Assembly: GCF_900115615.1 (NCBI RefSeq)
Contig: NZ_FOXB01000009.1
Coordinates: forward strand, 1-63,847
Source: Hydrogenimonas thermophila
GTDB lineage: Bacteria > Campylobacterota > Campylobacteria > Campylobacterales > Hydrogenimonadaceae
DNA: 63,847 nt
Direction of reading: 5' to 3'
A program made the position numbers and the translations under genes. Under the pieces are notes generated by a model that saw only the letters and a list, made by a program, of their open reading frames with translations, was not told the DNA's origin and searched no databases. Positions 52,701 to 62,604 of this stretch are shown here, in pieces (the first letter of the stretch is position 1; the number at the start of each line of letters is the position of its first letter).

Positions 52701-52762
52701 AATGCAATAATAATGGCAAAGACTCGCTGAGAAAGAGCAAAACCAATGAGTTTATCAATCAT
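49712..52762 (-). CDS. Heavy-metal efflux RND pump (CzcA/CusA family)
   Basis: The protein (1016 aa) has the 12-helix RND layout with two large periplasmic loops. It opens IDKLIGFALSQRVFAIIIAL and carries DAFPDVSTTQVKI, the family's fourth-helix motif IGMIIDSGVVMVEN (about residue 394-407) and the end GLISSTALTLLLLPMLYRRF. The helix-4 motif has one Asp and Glu but no D-F-G, unlike Czc (HME1) pumps; substrate is therefore open. ATG 52762, behind GGAGGGG, overlaps the adaptor stop and replaces the longer ATG 52783. Confidence 0.93.
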   Translation of the reverse strand: MIDKLIGFALSQRVFAIIIALAIAAGGIISYSKLTIDAFPDVSTTQVKIIIKAPGMTPKEVEQQITIPIELEMQGIPHQKIVRSISKYALADVTIDFEEGTDLYWARDRVYQRFNNIKNDLPPSVSGGIAPVTTPLGEILMFTIESPTLSLMEKRTLLDWIIRPELRNIEGVADVNALGGEVKTYRIKPDFARMASLGITLDEIEQKIEKNNANFGAGRIERGDEALLVRLPGRMKESRDIANLVVKVEDNGAIIRLGDIADISIDALTRYGYVTKDGEGEAVEGLVLGLKGADASHVTAEVKKRLKELEKRLPEGTKLNIFYDRSDLIGKAVSMVQKALTEAVLLVLVVLLLFLGSFVSAITVALILPLAILSAFILMYYFGISVNLMSLGGIAIAIGMIIDSGVVMVENIIARLAHPQSKSWSRIQIIYNAAKEVSTPVISGVFIIIIVFTPLLMLQGLGGKLFAPVALSIVFTLAASILLALFIIPTIASFFIRKPKHEDTFLMKWLLKGYEPLLKGAFKAEFGIYALLLVLLGGTFYAFANIGKTFMPTMDEGNIVIGIEAPPSINIPAGIALNTEIQKRLMKEVPEIKSIIARTGSDEIGLDPMGLNDTDTFLVFKPKSEWRKQDTEWLKDQMRKVLESIQGIEYSFTQPIEMRTSEMLTGSRGDVVIKIFGEEIDKLNELGIAIKEITEKTEGSQDVYMRQNEGVAYQELRFNDEKLGNYGLDKTDVAHLLKAAVSGVEIGTIYKGMKQFPIIVRGDYLRKNLDELYLVGQKGEPIALSEVVTIIRSSGPVEIKHEHARRFVSIQTNVTGIDLVTFVDHLKANIAKEIKLPAGYSITYGGQFKNQQATMERLSIVVPIALVLIFMILYMTFKSILQSVIIFTTIPLAMMGGIFGLYVTDSYLSVPASVGFIALLGIAVLNGVVMISYFNELARSLPIKEVVIEGAKRRLRPVLMTATIAALALVPMLYATGPGSEIQKPLAIVVIFGLISSTALTLLLLPMLYRRFMKDS

Positions 52763-53816
52763 CTGCCTGCCCCTCCAAAGCACCTTTTAAAGCAATTACA
52801 CCACTGACAGCTACTTCTAAACTTGTTTTTAAATCTTGTGAAACAACATAAACAGTATTACTGCTTCGTCCCAAAACGGTAACAGGTACAAGTTTGAAAC
52901 CTTTTTGTGTCTTAATAAAAACAGCTTCTCTATCATCATAATCTATAACTGCAGAAGATGGAAGAGCAAATGCATTTTGAGGCCAATATAGTTTTATATT
53001 TCGCTTTTCATCAGGCATAATAGCCATATCTGTTTCAGGAAGAAGGTGAATAGCAACTGTTTGGGTTCTACTATCTACAGCACCTGAAATTGACTCAACC
53101 TTTACAGGCTTATCACCTACATATAGTTCAAACCCAGGTTTAAGACGCTTTGCAATTTTTAAAGGTAAAGCTACTTCAAAATGTGCCCCTTTTGGATTTA
53201 AGATCGTCATCAAATGCTCACCACGCTCCACATACATCTTTGGATATACATTCATATCAGATACTTTACCGCTTATAGGAGCAAATATGCTAATTTCTGG
53301 AATCGGCTTTTTACTCTCTTTAATTTTTTCTACCTGCTCTTTAGAGAGTCCCCACTCTATTAGAAGATGATAGTAAAAAAAGCTTTGTGTAGTATATTTA
53401 GCAAGTCTGTTTTTTGCTTCAAGAAATCTCTTTTTTGCAACTACTGCTGCTTCATATAGAGGCTTCAAACGATTTACTTCATTAGCACAATACTCTTTTT
53501 CTATCAATGTATCTATATATTTTGACTCCAATTCAAGCAGTTTTGGACTCTTGATGATTACAAGCTTTCTTCCTTTTTCAACAGGCTCATAAATATGAAC
53601 ATTTAAATACTCTATTACCCCTTCAACAGGTGCATCTATTCTATATATTTCATTAGCTGACAAATGCCCTTTTGCAAGGAAACTTCCAAGATAAACCCTC
53701 TTAGTAGATTTTGGATGAGCCGTTTTAACCATTTTATTTTGACTGTTTATAATAATCTCTTTAGAAATAATTGGCGCAGTAAGAATAAATGTAACTAATA
53801 ATAACTTTTTTATCAT
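52755..53816 (-). CDS. RND periplasmic adaptor (CusB/CzcB type)
   Basis: The 353-aa protein has a signal peptide (LLLVTFILTAPIIS), a barrel-sandwich domain (EIYRIDAPVEGVIEYLNVHI and the second half EISIFAPISGKVSDMNVYP), a short helical hairpin and beta-barrel domains (AHFEVALPLKIAKRLKPGF). It links the RND pump to the outer-membrane channel. The stop overlaps the pump start and it follows the channel gene by 24 bases. Confidence 0.9.
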   Translation of the reverse strand: MIKKLLLVTFILTAPIISKEIIINSQNKMVKTAHPKSTKRVYLGSFLAKGHLSANEIYRIDAPVEGVIEYLNVHIYEPVEKGRKLVIIKSPKLLELESKYIDTLIEKEYCANEVNRLKPLYEAAVVAKKRFLEAKNRLAKYTTQSFFYYHLLIEWGLSKEQVEKIKESKKPIPEISIFAPISGKVSDMNVYPKMYVERGEHLMTILNPKGAHFEVALPLKIAKRLKPGFELYVGDKPVKVESISGAVDSRTQTVAIHLLPETDMAIMPDEKRNIKLYWPQNAFALPSSAVIDYDDREAVFIKTQKGFKLVPVTVLGRSSNTVYVVSQDLKTSLEVAVSGVIALKGALEGQADD

Positions 53817-53840
53817 TTTTAACTCCTAATCAATTTTTTA

Positions 53841-55025
53841 CTAACGGCAAGAAGGAGCCAAACTGACTCTTTCTGGATCGATAGCGTAGTTATAAAGATA
53901 GTTCGATACAGCTTCATGCCGTTTTGTTTTAAGATCAAGTATAGTTTCAATCATCTGCAGCTTTGTTTCAGCAGCTTTAAGCATAGATATAAAACTCTCT
54001 TCACCAGCTACAAAGCGCATACGGCTCTGTGAAATGAGAGTGTCAGTAGAGAGTTTTATAGAGCTTTCAGTATTGCTAACATGATTTCTGTAAATATCAA
54101 GACGTGTTTCTAATGCTTTAGTATCTTGTGCATACCTTTTTTGAAAAGCTTCAAGCTCATGACGGGCGGCAGCAAACGTATGCATAGCAGCAGCTCTTTC
54201 AGCCTCATTTTTAGATCCAAAAGCCAATGGTATAGATAGACTTAGTACATAACGGCGTGTATCTATTTCATCAACATATGTTCCATCAATACCTAAAGTT
54301 TGAGTCCTATTGCCAGATAGTTCAACCATCTTTTTGGCACTTGTTACTTTGCCTTCTAGCATTGGCCAAAGAGCCGAGTATTTAGGATCAAAGAGTTTAT
54401 TAAAATCAGGTCTCAATCTACGACACTCAAATTGACCATCAAATGGAACAATTGCCTCTATCTGAGCCTCATACTCTTGTAGTCTGCTATCAAGTTCTGA
54501 TATTTGAAGATTTAAGTTTTCCAATGCCAAGTGTGCCATAATAGATTTACTGGCATCAAATTCCCCAAAACGGACACCTTTGTCTATGTACCTGTTCATC
54601 TCATCATAAATGACTCCAAGCTCACCTTTAGCCTGTAGTGCTTTCATTGTAATACAGTAAGAGCCGTAAAGCTGCCATAAACGAGCTTTTATGCGATTCT
54701 TTTCTATCTCTTTTAGCATCTTTGCATAGTTTTTTTCCTCTTTTAGCAAAGCTTCAATTTTAGAACCGCTTAACATAAAATCTTTACCAATAGATACAGA
54801 ATATTCAGTACCAGAATCACTTCCATCTTTTACATCAGCATATGTAAGATCACCTCCTACACGCCAGCCATCATTATAGACAGATGCTCTTTTTTGTTCA
54901 AACTCAGCATCAATAGCTTCACTGCGGCTTTTATACAGATCACTCTGTTTAACCCTATCAAAAAGTGTACTAATAGAATCTGCAAAAATTAGTGCAGGAA
55001 CAAGCATAATAAATAGATATCTCAT
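53841..55025 (-). CDS. TolC-family outer-membrane factor of the RND metal pump
   Basis: The 394-aa protein has a signal peptide (FIMLVPALIFADS), two long helical repeats (SEAIDAEFEQKRASVYNDGW, then later AERAAAMHTFAAARHELEAF) and barrel strands (EYSVSIGKDF, RYVLSLSIPLAFG). It forms the outer-membrane exit duct. It is encoded ahead of the adaptor and pump, so the operon order is C-B-A. Two cysteines (YGSYCITM, FECRR) and one near the end (APSCR) are present; no lipobox. Confidence 0.88.
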   Translation of the reverse strand: MRYLFIMLVPALIFADSISTLFDRVKQSDLYKSRSEAIDAEFEQKRASVYNDGWRVGGDLTYADVKDGSDSGTEYSVSIGKDFMLSGSKIEALLKEEKNYAKMLKEIEKNRIKARLWQLYGSYCITMKALQAKGELGVIYDEMNRYIDKGVRFGEFDASKSIMAHLALENLNLQISELDSRLQEYEAQIEAIVPFDGQFECRRLRPDFNKLFDPKYSALWPMLEGKVTSAKKMVELSGNRTQTLGIDGTYVDEIDTRRYVLSLSIPLAFGSKNEAERAAAMHTFAAARHELEAFQKRYAQDTKALETRLDIYRNHVSNTESSIKLSTDTLISQSRMRFVAGEESFISMLKAAETKLQMIETILDLKTKRHEAVSNYLYNYAIDPERVSLAPSCR

Positions 55026-55113
55026 AATATAAATCTCCTTTTATTTGTGTACTCTTGTACTCTTTATGTAACAGGAGTAAAGAAAAAATAGAATGGTTTT
55101 GATTAAAAAAAGG

Positions 55114-55422
55114 TCAAACTAGTTTTGGAGGAGTAAAGGGAGGATTAGTAAAGTCTTGAGATAAAAGAGTTTGCAATCTAAACTCTGGTGTTATTAGTCG
55201 AACTTCACGCATTAATATGCGTTCTGATGATGTTAATGCAGGAGAGTGAAATACCTGATGTTCAACAGCAGTAGGATAGTGAGAAACATTTTGTTGTATA
55301 TGTGCTTTAGTAATAGAACTATTACTTACTGCATCATCTTGCCCAATCATATAATCATGAGCTATAAATGCTGTCATAACAATTAATAAGATTTTTCCTA
55401 CAATACTTTTTATTCTTTTCAT
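55114..55422 (-). CDS. Unknown 102-aa exported protein ahead of the RND operon
   Basis: The N-terminus is hydrophobic (IVGKILLIVMTAFIAHDYMI), a signal peptide or anchor. The rest is polar, with five or more histidines (HIQQNVSHYP, VEHQVFHSP), and ends in PPFTPPKLV. It lies 88 bases upstream of the outer-membrane factor on the same strand. A small His-rich periplasmic protein at the head of a metal operon may bind the metal, but I do not recognise it. Confidence 0.6.
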   Translation of the reverse strand: MKRIKSIVGKILLIVMTAFIAHDYMIGQDDAVSNSSITKAHIQQNVSHYPTAVEHQVFHSPALTSSERILMREVRLITPEFRLQTLLSQDFTNPPFTPPKLV

Positions 55423-55521
55423 TAGGAAGAGTATATCAAAGATTTATTACATAAGTTGTACTTTTTTGAGAGTACTATTTTTTTTCAAGTTATTTTAATA
55501 AAAGACTATTTTCTTTATTAT

Positions 55522-56070
55522 TTAATTTCTAAACTTTTTAAAAACCTTTTTAAAATCAAGATTTACTTTACAAGTAGTCTCTTCAAAAAAGTAGGTTTCT
55601 TCAAAAAAATTACCCTCTTTTATATACTTTTCACCATTATGTTTATAAATCTTTGCTCTTAAATCATCAGGATAAACTATTATGTAATACTTTACTTTTT
55701 CTGTTTCATAGAGATCAAACTTATATACTTCATCTTTCTTTGCTGTTGATTTACTTATAATCTCTACAATAATCTCAGGAGCTTTTGTAAGATAGTCTTC
55801 ATTTTTTTCATTACAAATTAAAACAACATCTGGCCGCACTACAGTTCTTTCAGATATTTTGTAATCAATTCTACCTAAAACTTCGCAATTATGACATTCT
55901 TCTAATTGTCCCAATAAAAAACTTGAAATAGAAACTAAAATACTCTGATGCTTACATATAGGAGAAGGAGACAAGGCAAAAGGAATGCCTTCTATTAACT
56001 CCCAATCTCCTTCCCAAAGTTTGCAATCATCATAAGTATAATTAATATCTTCTAACTTAATAGAGATCAT
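55522..56070 (-). CDS. Uma2-family (DUF820) putative endonuclease
   Basis: The 182-aa protein has the Uma2 pattern: YELIEG-like WELIEGIPFAL, a restriction-like fold with Asp in VVRPDVVLI and Glu in APEIIVEIISKST. The Lys is in the following strand (KVKYYIIVYPDD). These PD-(D/E)xK proteins are common in cyanobacteria and scattered elsewhere, with unclear targets. Near the end FFEETYFFEET is a short tandem repeat. It follows purH by 14 bases but is probably an unrelated acquisition. Confidence 0.8.
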   Translation of the reverse strand: MISIKLEDINYTYDDCKLWEGDWELIEGIPFALSPSPICKHQSILVSISSFLLGQLEECHNCEVLGRIDYKISERTVVRPDVVLICNEKNEDYLTKAPEIIVEIISKSTAKKDEVYKFDLYETEKVKYYIIVYPDDLRAKIYKHNGEKYIKEGNFFEETYFFEETTCKVNLDFKKVFKKFRN

Positions 56071-56084
56071 ATTGATTCTTTAAA

Positions 56085-57620
56085 TTAATGCAAGAAGTGT
56101 CTAACTCCTGTAAAGTATAGCGCAATTCCATGTTCATTGGCAGCTTCAATCACTTCATCATCACGGATTGATCCGCCCGGCTCTATGATCGCTTTTACAC
56201 CTGCAGCCGCTGCAGCATCTATGGAGTCTCTAAATGGGAAGAAGGCTTCACTAGCCATTGCAGCACCTGTAACATCCAAGCCTACCTCTTCTGCTTTTTT
56301 AAGAGCACATCTTGCAGCATCAACACGGCTTGTCATACCCATACCAACTGCTACCATTGCTCCATCTTTTACATAAACAACACAGTTAGACTTTGTAAGT
56401 GCAGCAACTTTATAAGCAATTTCAAGATCTTTCATCTCTTGCTCTGTTGCCTCTCTATTTGACTTACACTCAGCACCAGTTATCTCTTCATCTTTAACTT
56501 TGTCAGCATCTTGATAAACAAATCCGCCAGAAATATGCTTGAAGTCATAAGCATCATCACTTACAAGAAGTCTGTCACTATCATATTCAAATAGCTTAAT
56601 ACGCTTTTTAGATGCAAATACTTCTCTTGCTTCAGGAGTAATTCTACCGGCAATAATTACTTCAAGGAAGATTTCATTCATCTTTTCAGCTAACTCTTTA
56701 TCGACTACACCATTTACAGCAACCACACCGCCAAATGCAGAAACAGGGTCACACTTCAGTGCATCTACATAAGCATCAAGCAAACTATCGCGGATTGCAA
56801 AACCACAAGGGTTTCCATGCTTGACAATACAAACAGCATTTTCCTCTCCAAATGCTGCCGCAATTTTAACAGCTCCACTTATGTCTGTGAGGTTATTAAA
56901 ACTAGCCTCTCCCTTGATGGTTTTAAAGTTTTTGCTAAAAAAGTTATCAAACTCATACAATGCACCCTTTTGATGAGGGTTTTCACCATAACGAGTATTG
57001 CAAACTTTGTTTCCAACAATAAACTGTTTATCTCCAAAACCATCATTAAATCGCTTATTCATATAGTTTGCTATCATACTGTCATATGCTGCTGTATGCT
57101 CGAACGCTTTGATCATTAGATTTCTTCGCATTTCAAGCGTATTGTTTCCATTTTTAAGCGCTTCAAGAATCGGTGCATAATCATTTGGATCAGTTACAAT
57201 AATTACATCATTGAAATTCTTTGCGGCACTTCTGACCATTGCAGGACCGCCAATATCGATATTTTCAATGATTTCATCAAAATCATCGGTTCTCTCAATT
57301 GTAGCTTTAAAAGGATATAGGTTAACACAAACTAAGTCTATTCCTATAATCCCGTGTTCTTTAGCAGTCTCAACATGTGAAGACAAATCACGGCGATGCA
57401 AAATACCACCGTGAACATAAGGGTTAAGTGTTTTAACCCGTCCATCAAACATTTCAGGAAACTTTGTTACTTCGCTAATATCAATAGCTTGAATACCATT
57501 TTCCTTAAGAACCTTTAGAGTTCCACCTGTTGAAACAATTTCAAAGCCAAGCTCTTCCAACCCTTTGGCAAACTCTACAACACCTGTTTTATCACTTACA
57601 CTTACTAACGCTCGTGACAT
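56085..57620 (-). CDS. purH: Bifunctional AICAR transformylase/IMP cyclohydrolase
   Basis: It catalyses the last two steps of IMP synthesis. The 511-aa protein has the cyclohydrolase N-terminus ([43 protein letters not shown]) and the transformylase domain with the catalytic Lys-His pair in [13 protein letters not shown] and [12 protein letters not shown]-like [12 protein letters not shown]. Length and motifs are standard. It lies 13 bases downstream of purL. Confidence 0.97.
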   Translation of the reverse strand: MSRALVSVSDKTGVVEFAKGLEELGFEIVSTGGTLKVLKENGIQAIDISEVTKFPEMFDGRVKTLNPYVHGGILHRRDLSSHVETAKEHGIIGIDLVCVNLYPFKATIERTDDFDEIIENIDIGGPAMVRSAAKNFNDVIIVTDPNDYAPILEALKNGNNTLEMRRNLMIKAFEHTAAYDSMIANYMNKRFNDGFGDKQFIVGNKVCNTRYGENPHQKGALYEFDNFFSKNFKTIKGEASFNNLTDISGAVKIAAAFGEENAVCIVKHGNPCGFAIRDSLLDAYVDALKCDPVSAFGGVVAVNGVVDKELAEKMNEIFLEVIIAGRITPEAREVFASKKRIKLFEYDSDRLLVSDDAYDFKHISGGFVYQDADKVKDEEITGAECKSNREATEQEMKDLEIAYKVAALTKSNCVVYVKDGAMVAVGMGMTSRVDAARCALKKAEEVGLDVTGAAMASEAFFPFRDSIDAAAAAGVKAIIEPGGSIRDDEVIEAANEHGIALYFTGVRHFLH

Positions 57621-57633
57621 TAAAATTCCTTAA

Positions 57634-59844
57634 TTAAATATCTTGTTCAATAATTCGCTTAAATGTATTAAAATAGAGATCTTTCAACTCAGCCATTGGC
57701 ATCTTGATATCGTTGACTTTAACATAGTCGCCACCAACAGTTCCAATAGCCTCACACTTCAATCCTCGCTCTTTTGCCATTTGAGCTACTGCATCTAAGT
57801 TCTTTGGATCTACTTCAAGAATCGCTCGGGCAAAACTTTCACTGAAGATATTTACATCTTCTTTCAAGTCTGCATTAACATCAGCACCCATACCACTAAC
57901 AGCTGCCATCTTTGCGATTGCTATAGCTAAACCACCTACATTTAGGTCTTTAGCTGCTTTAAGAAGCCCTTTTTTATTTGCCTCTATTACCAAGTCCCAA
58001 AGTGCTAGCTCTTTATCGTAGTCAATCTTAGGGAGTTTTCCGCCTGTTACACCAAATAGCTCTTTTAGATATAGGCTACCACCAAACTCTTTATCAGTTT
58101 CACCAATTAAAAGAAGAGTATCTCCCTCATCTTGAAAACTTGAAGGAAGAACATTTTCTTGAGACTCATTTACACCAACCATAGCAACTGTTGGAGTTGG
58201 GAAAACACTAACACCATTTGTTTCATTATATAGAGAAACATTTCCACCAGTTACAGGTGTATTTAGCTTAGAGCATGCCTCTTTAATACCTTCACAACCT
58301 TGTGCAAACTGCCACATTACTTCTGGATTTTCAGGGTTACCATAGTTTAGACAGTCAGTAATTGCTAAAGGTCTAGCACCGCTCATTGCAACATTTCGTC
58401 CAGACTCTATGACAGCTGCCGCAGCACCACCTTTAGGATCAATGTAGCAGTATCTTGGGTTACAGTCAGAACTCATCGCAATAGCACGACCATTCTCTTT
58501 AACGCGTATTACAGAAGCATCAAGTTTACCGCCATTTTTGATTGTATTGGTCTGAACCATAGAGTCATACTGCTCGTAGACCCAAGCTTTGTCAACTACT
58601 TCAATTGACTGAACCAATTTTTCAAAAGCTGACTGGTTAGAAGGAAGCTCATATTTGTCAATATCAATATCTTTGATTTCATCCAAATATTTAGGACATG
58701 ATACAGGACGATCTAGTACAGGAGCCTCTTCACTAACAGGATCAACAGGTACTTCAGCAACTTTTTCGCCATGCCAATAGAGTTCCATCAACCCTGTATC
58801 TGTAACTTCACCGATTACAGCACAATCAAGTCCCCACTTTTCAAAAATCTCTATAATCTTATCTTCCGTTCCCTTGCGAGCACAAATAAGCATACGCTCC
58901 TGAGATTCACTAAGCATCAGCTCATATGGTGTCATTCCCTCTTCACGCATAGGAACTTTATCAAGATCCATACGCATACCACTGCCACTTCTGCCTGCCA
59001 TCTCAAATGAGCTAGATGTCAAACCTGCCGCACCCATATCTTGAATACCTACTACATAGTCTGTTTTAAATAGCTCCAAGCAAGCTTCAAGCAGCAATTT
59101 TTCAGTAAATGGGTCTCCTACCTGGACTGTAGGACGAAGCGATTTTGACTCTTCAGTAAAACTGTCTGAACTCATAACAGCTCCACCCAATCCATCACGT
59201 CCAGTTTTGGAACCAACATATATGACAGGGTTTCCTATACCTTCTGCTTTTCCGTAAAATATCTCATCAGCTTTAGCTATTCCTAAAGTAAAGGCATTTA
59301 CAAGAATATTTCCGTTATAGCTCTCATCAAAGAATGTTTCACCACCAACTGTAGGAACACCCATACAGTTTCCGTATCCGCCAATACCTGCTACAACACC
59401 ACGAACAAGATGACGCTGATAAGCTGCTGTTTGGTCATCTCCACGAACACGTCCAAAACGAAGAGCGTTTAGATTTGCTACAGGTCTAGCTCCCATTGTA
59501 AAAACATCACGTAAAATACCGCCAACACCTGTTGCAGCACCTTGATACGGTTCAATGAAACTAGGATGGTTATGGCTCTCCATCTTAAAGACAGCTGCAT
59601 AACCCTCTCCTATATCAATAACACCAGCATTCTCACCAGGTCCTTGAATAACCCATGGTGCTTCAGTTGGGAAACCTCGCAGATACTTTTTACTCGACTT
59701 GTAACTACAGTGTTCACTCCACATTGCACTGAAAATTCCAATTTCGACCAGATTAGGTTCACGTCCTAATATCTTTTTAATATGCTCATAATCTTCTTCG
59801 GAAAGTTTGTGTGCCTTTAAAATCTCGGCAATATCCTGTTCCAT
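57634..59844 (-). CDS. purL: Phosphoribosylformylglycinamidine synthase subunit PurL
   Basis: This 736-aa protein is the short PurL, which needs separate PurS and PurQ subunits to convert FGAR to FGAM. It shows [37 protein letters not shown], the GGLGGA-like [10 protein letters not shown] loop and the second-domain [12 protein letters not shown] and [16 protein letters not shown] 59844 follows a -10 box by 37 bases. It is first gene of the purL-purH operon; purS and purQ are not in the window. Confidence 0.97.
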   Translation of the reverse strand: MEQDIAEILKAHKLSEEDYEHIKKILGREPNLVEIGIFSAMWSEHCSYKSSKKYLRGFPTEAPWVIQGPGENAGVIDIGEGYAAVFKMESHNHPSFIEPYQGAATGVGGILRDVFTMGARPVANLNALRFGRVRGDDQTAAYQRHLVRGVVAGIGGYGNCMGVPTVGGETFFDESYNGNILVNAFTLGIAKADEIFYGKAEGIGNPVIYVGSKTGRDGLGGAVMSSDSFTEESKSLRPTVQVGDPFTEKLLLEACLELFKTDYVVGIQDMGAAGLTSSSFEMAGRSGSGMRMDLDKVPMREEGMTPYELMLSESQERMLICARKGTEDKIIEIFEKWGLDCAVIGEVTDTGLMELYWHGEKVAEVPVDPVSEEAPVLDRPVSCPKYLDEIKDIDIDKYELPSNQSAFEKLVQSIEVVDKAWVYEQYDSMVQTNTIKNGGKLDASVIRVKENGRAIAMSSDCNPRYCYIDPKGGAAAAVIESGRNVAMSGARPLAITDCLNYGNPENPEVMWQFAQGCEGIKEACSKLNTPVTGGNVSLYNETNGVSVFPTPTVAMVGVNESQENVLPSSFQDEGDTLLLIGETDKEFGGSLYLKELFGVTGGKLPKIDYDKELALWDLVIEANKKGLLKAAKDLNVGGLAIAIAKMAAVSGMGADVNADLKEDVNIFSESFARAILEVDPKNLDAVAQMAKERGLKCEAIGTVGGDYVKVNDIKMPMAELKDLYFNTFKRIIEQDI

Positions 59845-59881
59845 ACGGGTACCCTTGCATTAAAATCTAAAAGTAGCGAAT

Positions 59882-59887
59882 ATTATA
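59882..59887 (-). promoter_or_regulatory. -10 box of the purL operon
   Basis: TATAAT on the minus strand, within TTTATATAATATTCGC, lies 37 bases upstream of the purL start. No clear -35 hexamer or PurR box was seen. Confidence 0.55.
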
Positions 59888-59909
59888 TAAAAAGAGTGCT
59901 TGGATATGG

Positions 59910-60746
59910 TTAAAATCTTTTTAGCAAAATCTTTACACCTTCCAATGATGCGTTTTCCATACGACTCTTCTCTACTCTAAGCCCCTCACAACTTGCCAAA
60001 AGAGCATAATCACCAATTCGTTTACGAACTATTTCAATCAGTTCAGGATTATGTTCAATCACACCACCTCCAAAAACTAAAATCTTTGGATTCATAATCG
60101 TAACCATCGTAGCTGCTGCATAAATCAAAGCTTCAATATAGCTTTCTGCTATCTTCATAGCATCAGGATTTTTTGAACTCTTTAACTGTTGCAAAGTTGT
60201 CTCTTCTTTCAATCCAAAATACTTTATCCATTTTTGAATACCGCTTCCAGAAGCATAAAGTTCAAGACAATTATCTTTTCCGCAACCACACTTAAAAGGT
60301 GCTGTTTTATATGGTATATGACCAATCTCACCTGCAAGATTACGCCATCCATGAACAATTTTGCCATCGACAATCAAACCACCGCCAAGTCCCGTACCAG
60401 AGTAGAGAGCTACAAGCTCTTTTTCATTCCAGTAAACTGATTCAGCCAATGCAGCGCAGTTTAGATCGTTTTCCAAAATAAGAGATACACCAAAATTTGT
60501 TTCAACAAAATCTTTAAGTTTAGGCTCTTTGACATCAATATTTGGAGCTGAAATAATTACTCCATTATGCACCTGTCCGGCAAAAGATACTGCTATAGCA
60601 TCGATCTGTGGATAACGCCTTAACATTGATGTAATAAACTCTAAAAGTGGCTGTTCTTTGCTTTGAAACTTACCACATACATCATCTTCACCAAGAAGCT
60701 CATAGCGTAACCACGTACCACCAACATCAATGGCAAGTTGACTCAT
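59910..60746 (-). CDS. glk: ROK-family glucokinase
   Basis: The 278-aa sugar kinase has the ATP site AIDVGGTWLRYELL, the sugar site ENDLNCAALAES, the ROK signature with GTGLGGGLIVDGKIVHGWRN, the histidine and zinc site EIGHIPYKTAPFKCGCGKDNCLELYASG and the adenosine motif LVFGGGVIEH. It probably makes glucose 6-phosphate. The start overlaps the glgA stop by 4 bases, linking it to glycogen metabolism. Other ROK hexoses are possible. Confidence 0.88.
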   Translation of the reverse strand: MSQLAIDVGGTWLRYELLGEDDVCGKFQSKEQPLLEFITSMLRRYPQIDAIAVSFAGQVHNGVIISAPNIDVKEPKLKDFVETNFGVSLILENDLNCAALAESVYWNEKELVALYSGTGLGGGLIVDGKIVHGWRNLAGEIGHIPYKTAPFKCGCGKDNCLELYASGSGIQKWIKYFGLKEETTLQQLKSSKNPDAMKIAESYIEALIYAAATMVTIMNPKILVFGGGVIEHNPELIEIVRKRIGDYALLASCEGLRVEKSRMENASLEGVKILLKRF

Positions 60747-62152
60747 AAGAGACTCTCATAAAGTTTCAGATACTCTTTAGCACACTTTTGAATAGAAAAA
60801 TCGCAACTCATATTAAATGTACGGATACTGTTTAACTTTCTTCTGTTTCCATATAGTTTAATTGCACTATCTATACTTTGCAAAAAGAGATCTTTTTTCA
60901 TTTTATTAAAGACAAATCCCATACCACAAACTCTCTTTCTTGGTATGATTTGGTGGATGGTATCTTTTAAGCCTCCAGTTTTGTGAACCAGTGGAATGGT
61001 ACCGTAACGCATCGCAACCATCTGATTTAACCCACACGGTTCAAAGAGTGAAGGCATAACCAAAAAGTCTGCCGCTGCATACATTTTATGTGCAAGGGTC
61101 TCATCATAACCAAAATGTAGATGAAAGTTAAACTTTTTTTGTGCCACTTTTTGCAAAGCAGAATGGTACTTATTCTCCCCATCACCAAGCATAACAAACA
61201 CCAAAGGTCGTTTTAACATCTCTTCAATTGACTCAATTATAAGTTCAAGCCCCTTTTGCTCTACAAATCGACCAATAAATATAAAAAGTGGTAATGTAGA
61301 TTGTTCCATCTCAATCTCACGAAAAAATGACTTTTTGCAGACCATTTTCCCTCTTTTTGAAGTTTTACTATATGTTGCAGGAAGTGCCGGATCGGTTGAT
61401 GGATCAAAAAGTTTGGTATCGATCCCATTTAGAATACCGGTTAATTTCTCACTATGAAGACGCAAATAGCCATCCAATCCACAACCAAACTCAGGTGTTA
61501 GAATCTCAACTGCATAGCTTGGACTAACTGTTGTAACCGCGTCAGCATTGCCAATGCCTGCTTTCATCCAATTTACCTCTCCGTAAAACTCAACCTCTTC
61601 CATCCTAAAATGTTTTGGATCAATTCCAGTTCGAACCATTGAAGATTTTGGAAAGAGTCCCTGATAAGCAAGGTTATGAATTGTATAGACTATTTTGGTA
61701 CTTAAACCAGTATCACGCACTAAAAGTGCAGTAAGTGCAGTATGCCAATCATTAAGATGCAAAATATCAAAAAAGTCTCTTTTAACTATTTCAACAATCG
61801 TATGACAAAAGATAGCAAATCTTAAATCATTATCTTCATACCCTTCTTCAGAATGTCCATATAAAGAGTCTCGTTCACACAATAGTTCATTGTAAACAAA
61901 AACTACTTTCAAACCATCTATTGTTGTAGTAAAAAGCTCAATATCGTAAGAGAGTCCACCAAAAGAGAGGTTAAAAGAGTCTCCAGTTGAACAAATATCA
62001 TAATGAGTCTTATCTATGCATCTATAAAGGGGCATAATTGCCGTAACATCGATTCTTCCATTTAATACTTTAGAAAGAGCCAAAGATATGTCAGCCAATC
62101 CCCCACTTTTAGCAAAAGGAGAAATCTCAGCTGATGCAAATAGTAATTTCAT
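60743..62152 (-). CDS. glgA: Glycogen synthase
   Basis: This GT5 enzyme extends alpha-1,4-glucan from ADP-glucose. The 469-aa protein begins KLLFASAEISPFAKSGGLADI, containing the ADP-glucose loop K-S-G-G-L, and has HLNDWHTAL, TIHNLAYQGLFP, NADAVTTVSPSYA and the C-terminal catalytic segment LVMPSLFEPCGLNQMVAMRYGTIPLVHKTGGL (the E-x7-E region). Overlaps glk by 4 bases; glycogen is probably a carbon reserve. Confidence 0.95.
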   Translation of the reverse strand: MKLLFASAEISPFAKSGGLADISLALSKVLNGRIDVTAIMPLYRCIDKTHYDICSTGDSFNLSFGGLSYDIELFTTTIDGLKVVFVYNELLCERDSLYGHSEEGYEDNDLRFAIFCHTIVEIVKRDFFDILHLNDWHTALTALLVRDTGLSTKIVYTIHNLAYQGLFPKSSMVRTGIDPKHFRMEEVEFYGEVNWMKAGIGNADAVTTVSPSYAVEILTPEFGCGLDGYLRLHSEKLTGILNGIDTKLFDPSTDPALPATYSKTSKRGKMVCKKSFFREIEMEQSTLPLFIFIGRFVEQKGLELIIESIEEMLKRPLVFVMLGDGENKYHSALQKVAQKKFNFHLHFGYDETLAHKMYAAADFLVMPSLFEPCGLNQMVAMRYGTIPLVHKTGGLKDTIHQIIPRKRVCGMGFVFNKMKKDLFLQSIDSAIKLYGNRRKLNSIRTFNMSCDFSIQKCAKEYLKLYESLL

Positions 62153-62295
62153 TATTGTTCCTCAAAAGAATTGACTCTTATGATAGTAATATAACTTTAT
62201 AGATTGCAAAAAGATTGGAAGAGAAAAGAGAGTAGTTGTTTAAACTACCATTAATTGATGTAAAGGTTTACACCAATTTAATGATAGTCATCTCT

Positions 62296-62604
62296 TTATG
62301 CATAAATAGAGAAGCTTGAAGCACTTACTTGAGAGTCATCATCTTTAGTTGGATTCAATATATCTAATAAAGATTGGAAATAATCTTCTTCACTCATACT
62401 GGCTTTATCAACCTCTTTCATTTGAGACATTGCCTTTTGTCTATCTTCCATACTTAAAGAACTCATTTGTTCTCTTAATTGTGTTCTCTCTTCTTGTGAC
62501 AATGATTGCATAATATCTTTCATTCCACCATTACCAGCACCACCTGCACCATTCATCTGTCTCATTTGTGCCTGTTGCATTGCACCACTTGAATTTACTG
62601 TCAT
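62296..62604 (-). CDS. Unknown 102-aa Met/Gln-rich protein
   Basis: ATG 62604 follows AAAAGGAG. The N-terminus is Gly/Gln/Met-rich (MQQAQMRQMNGAGGAGNGGM). The centre is a helical repeat-like LSQEERTQLREQMSSLSMEDRQKAMSQMKEVD, followed by an acidic C-terminus (EEDYFQSLLDILNP). No signal peptide or cysteine is present. It could be a chaperone-like or phasin-like small helical protein; I do not recognise it. Upstream (62605-62785) it shares a 181-bp gap with the multihaem cytochrome gene. Confidence 0.65.
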   Translation of the reverse strand: MTVNSSGAMQQAQMRQMNGAGGAGNGGMKDIMQSLSQEERTQLREQMSSLSMEDRQKAMSQMKEVDKASMSEEDYFQSLLDILNPTKDDDSQVSASSFSIYA

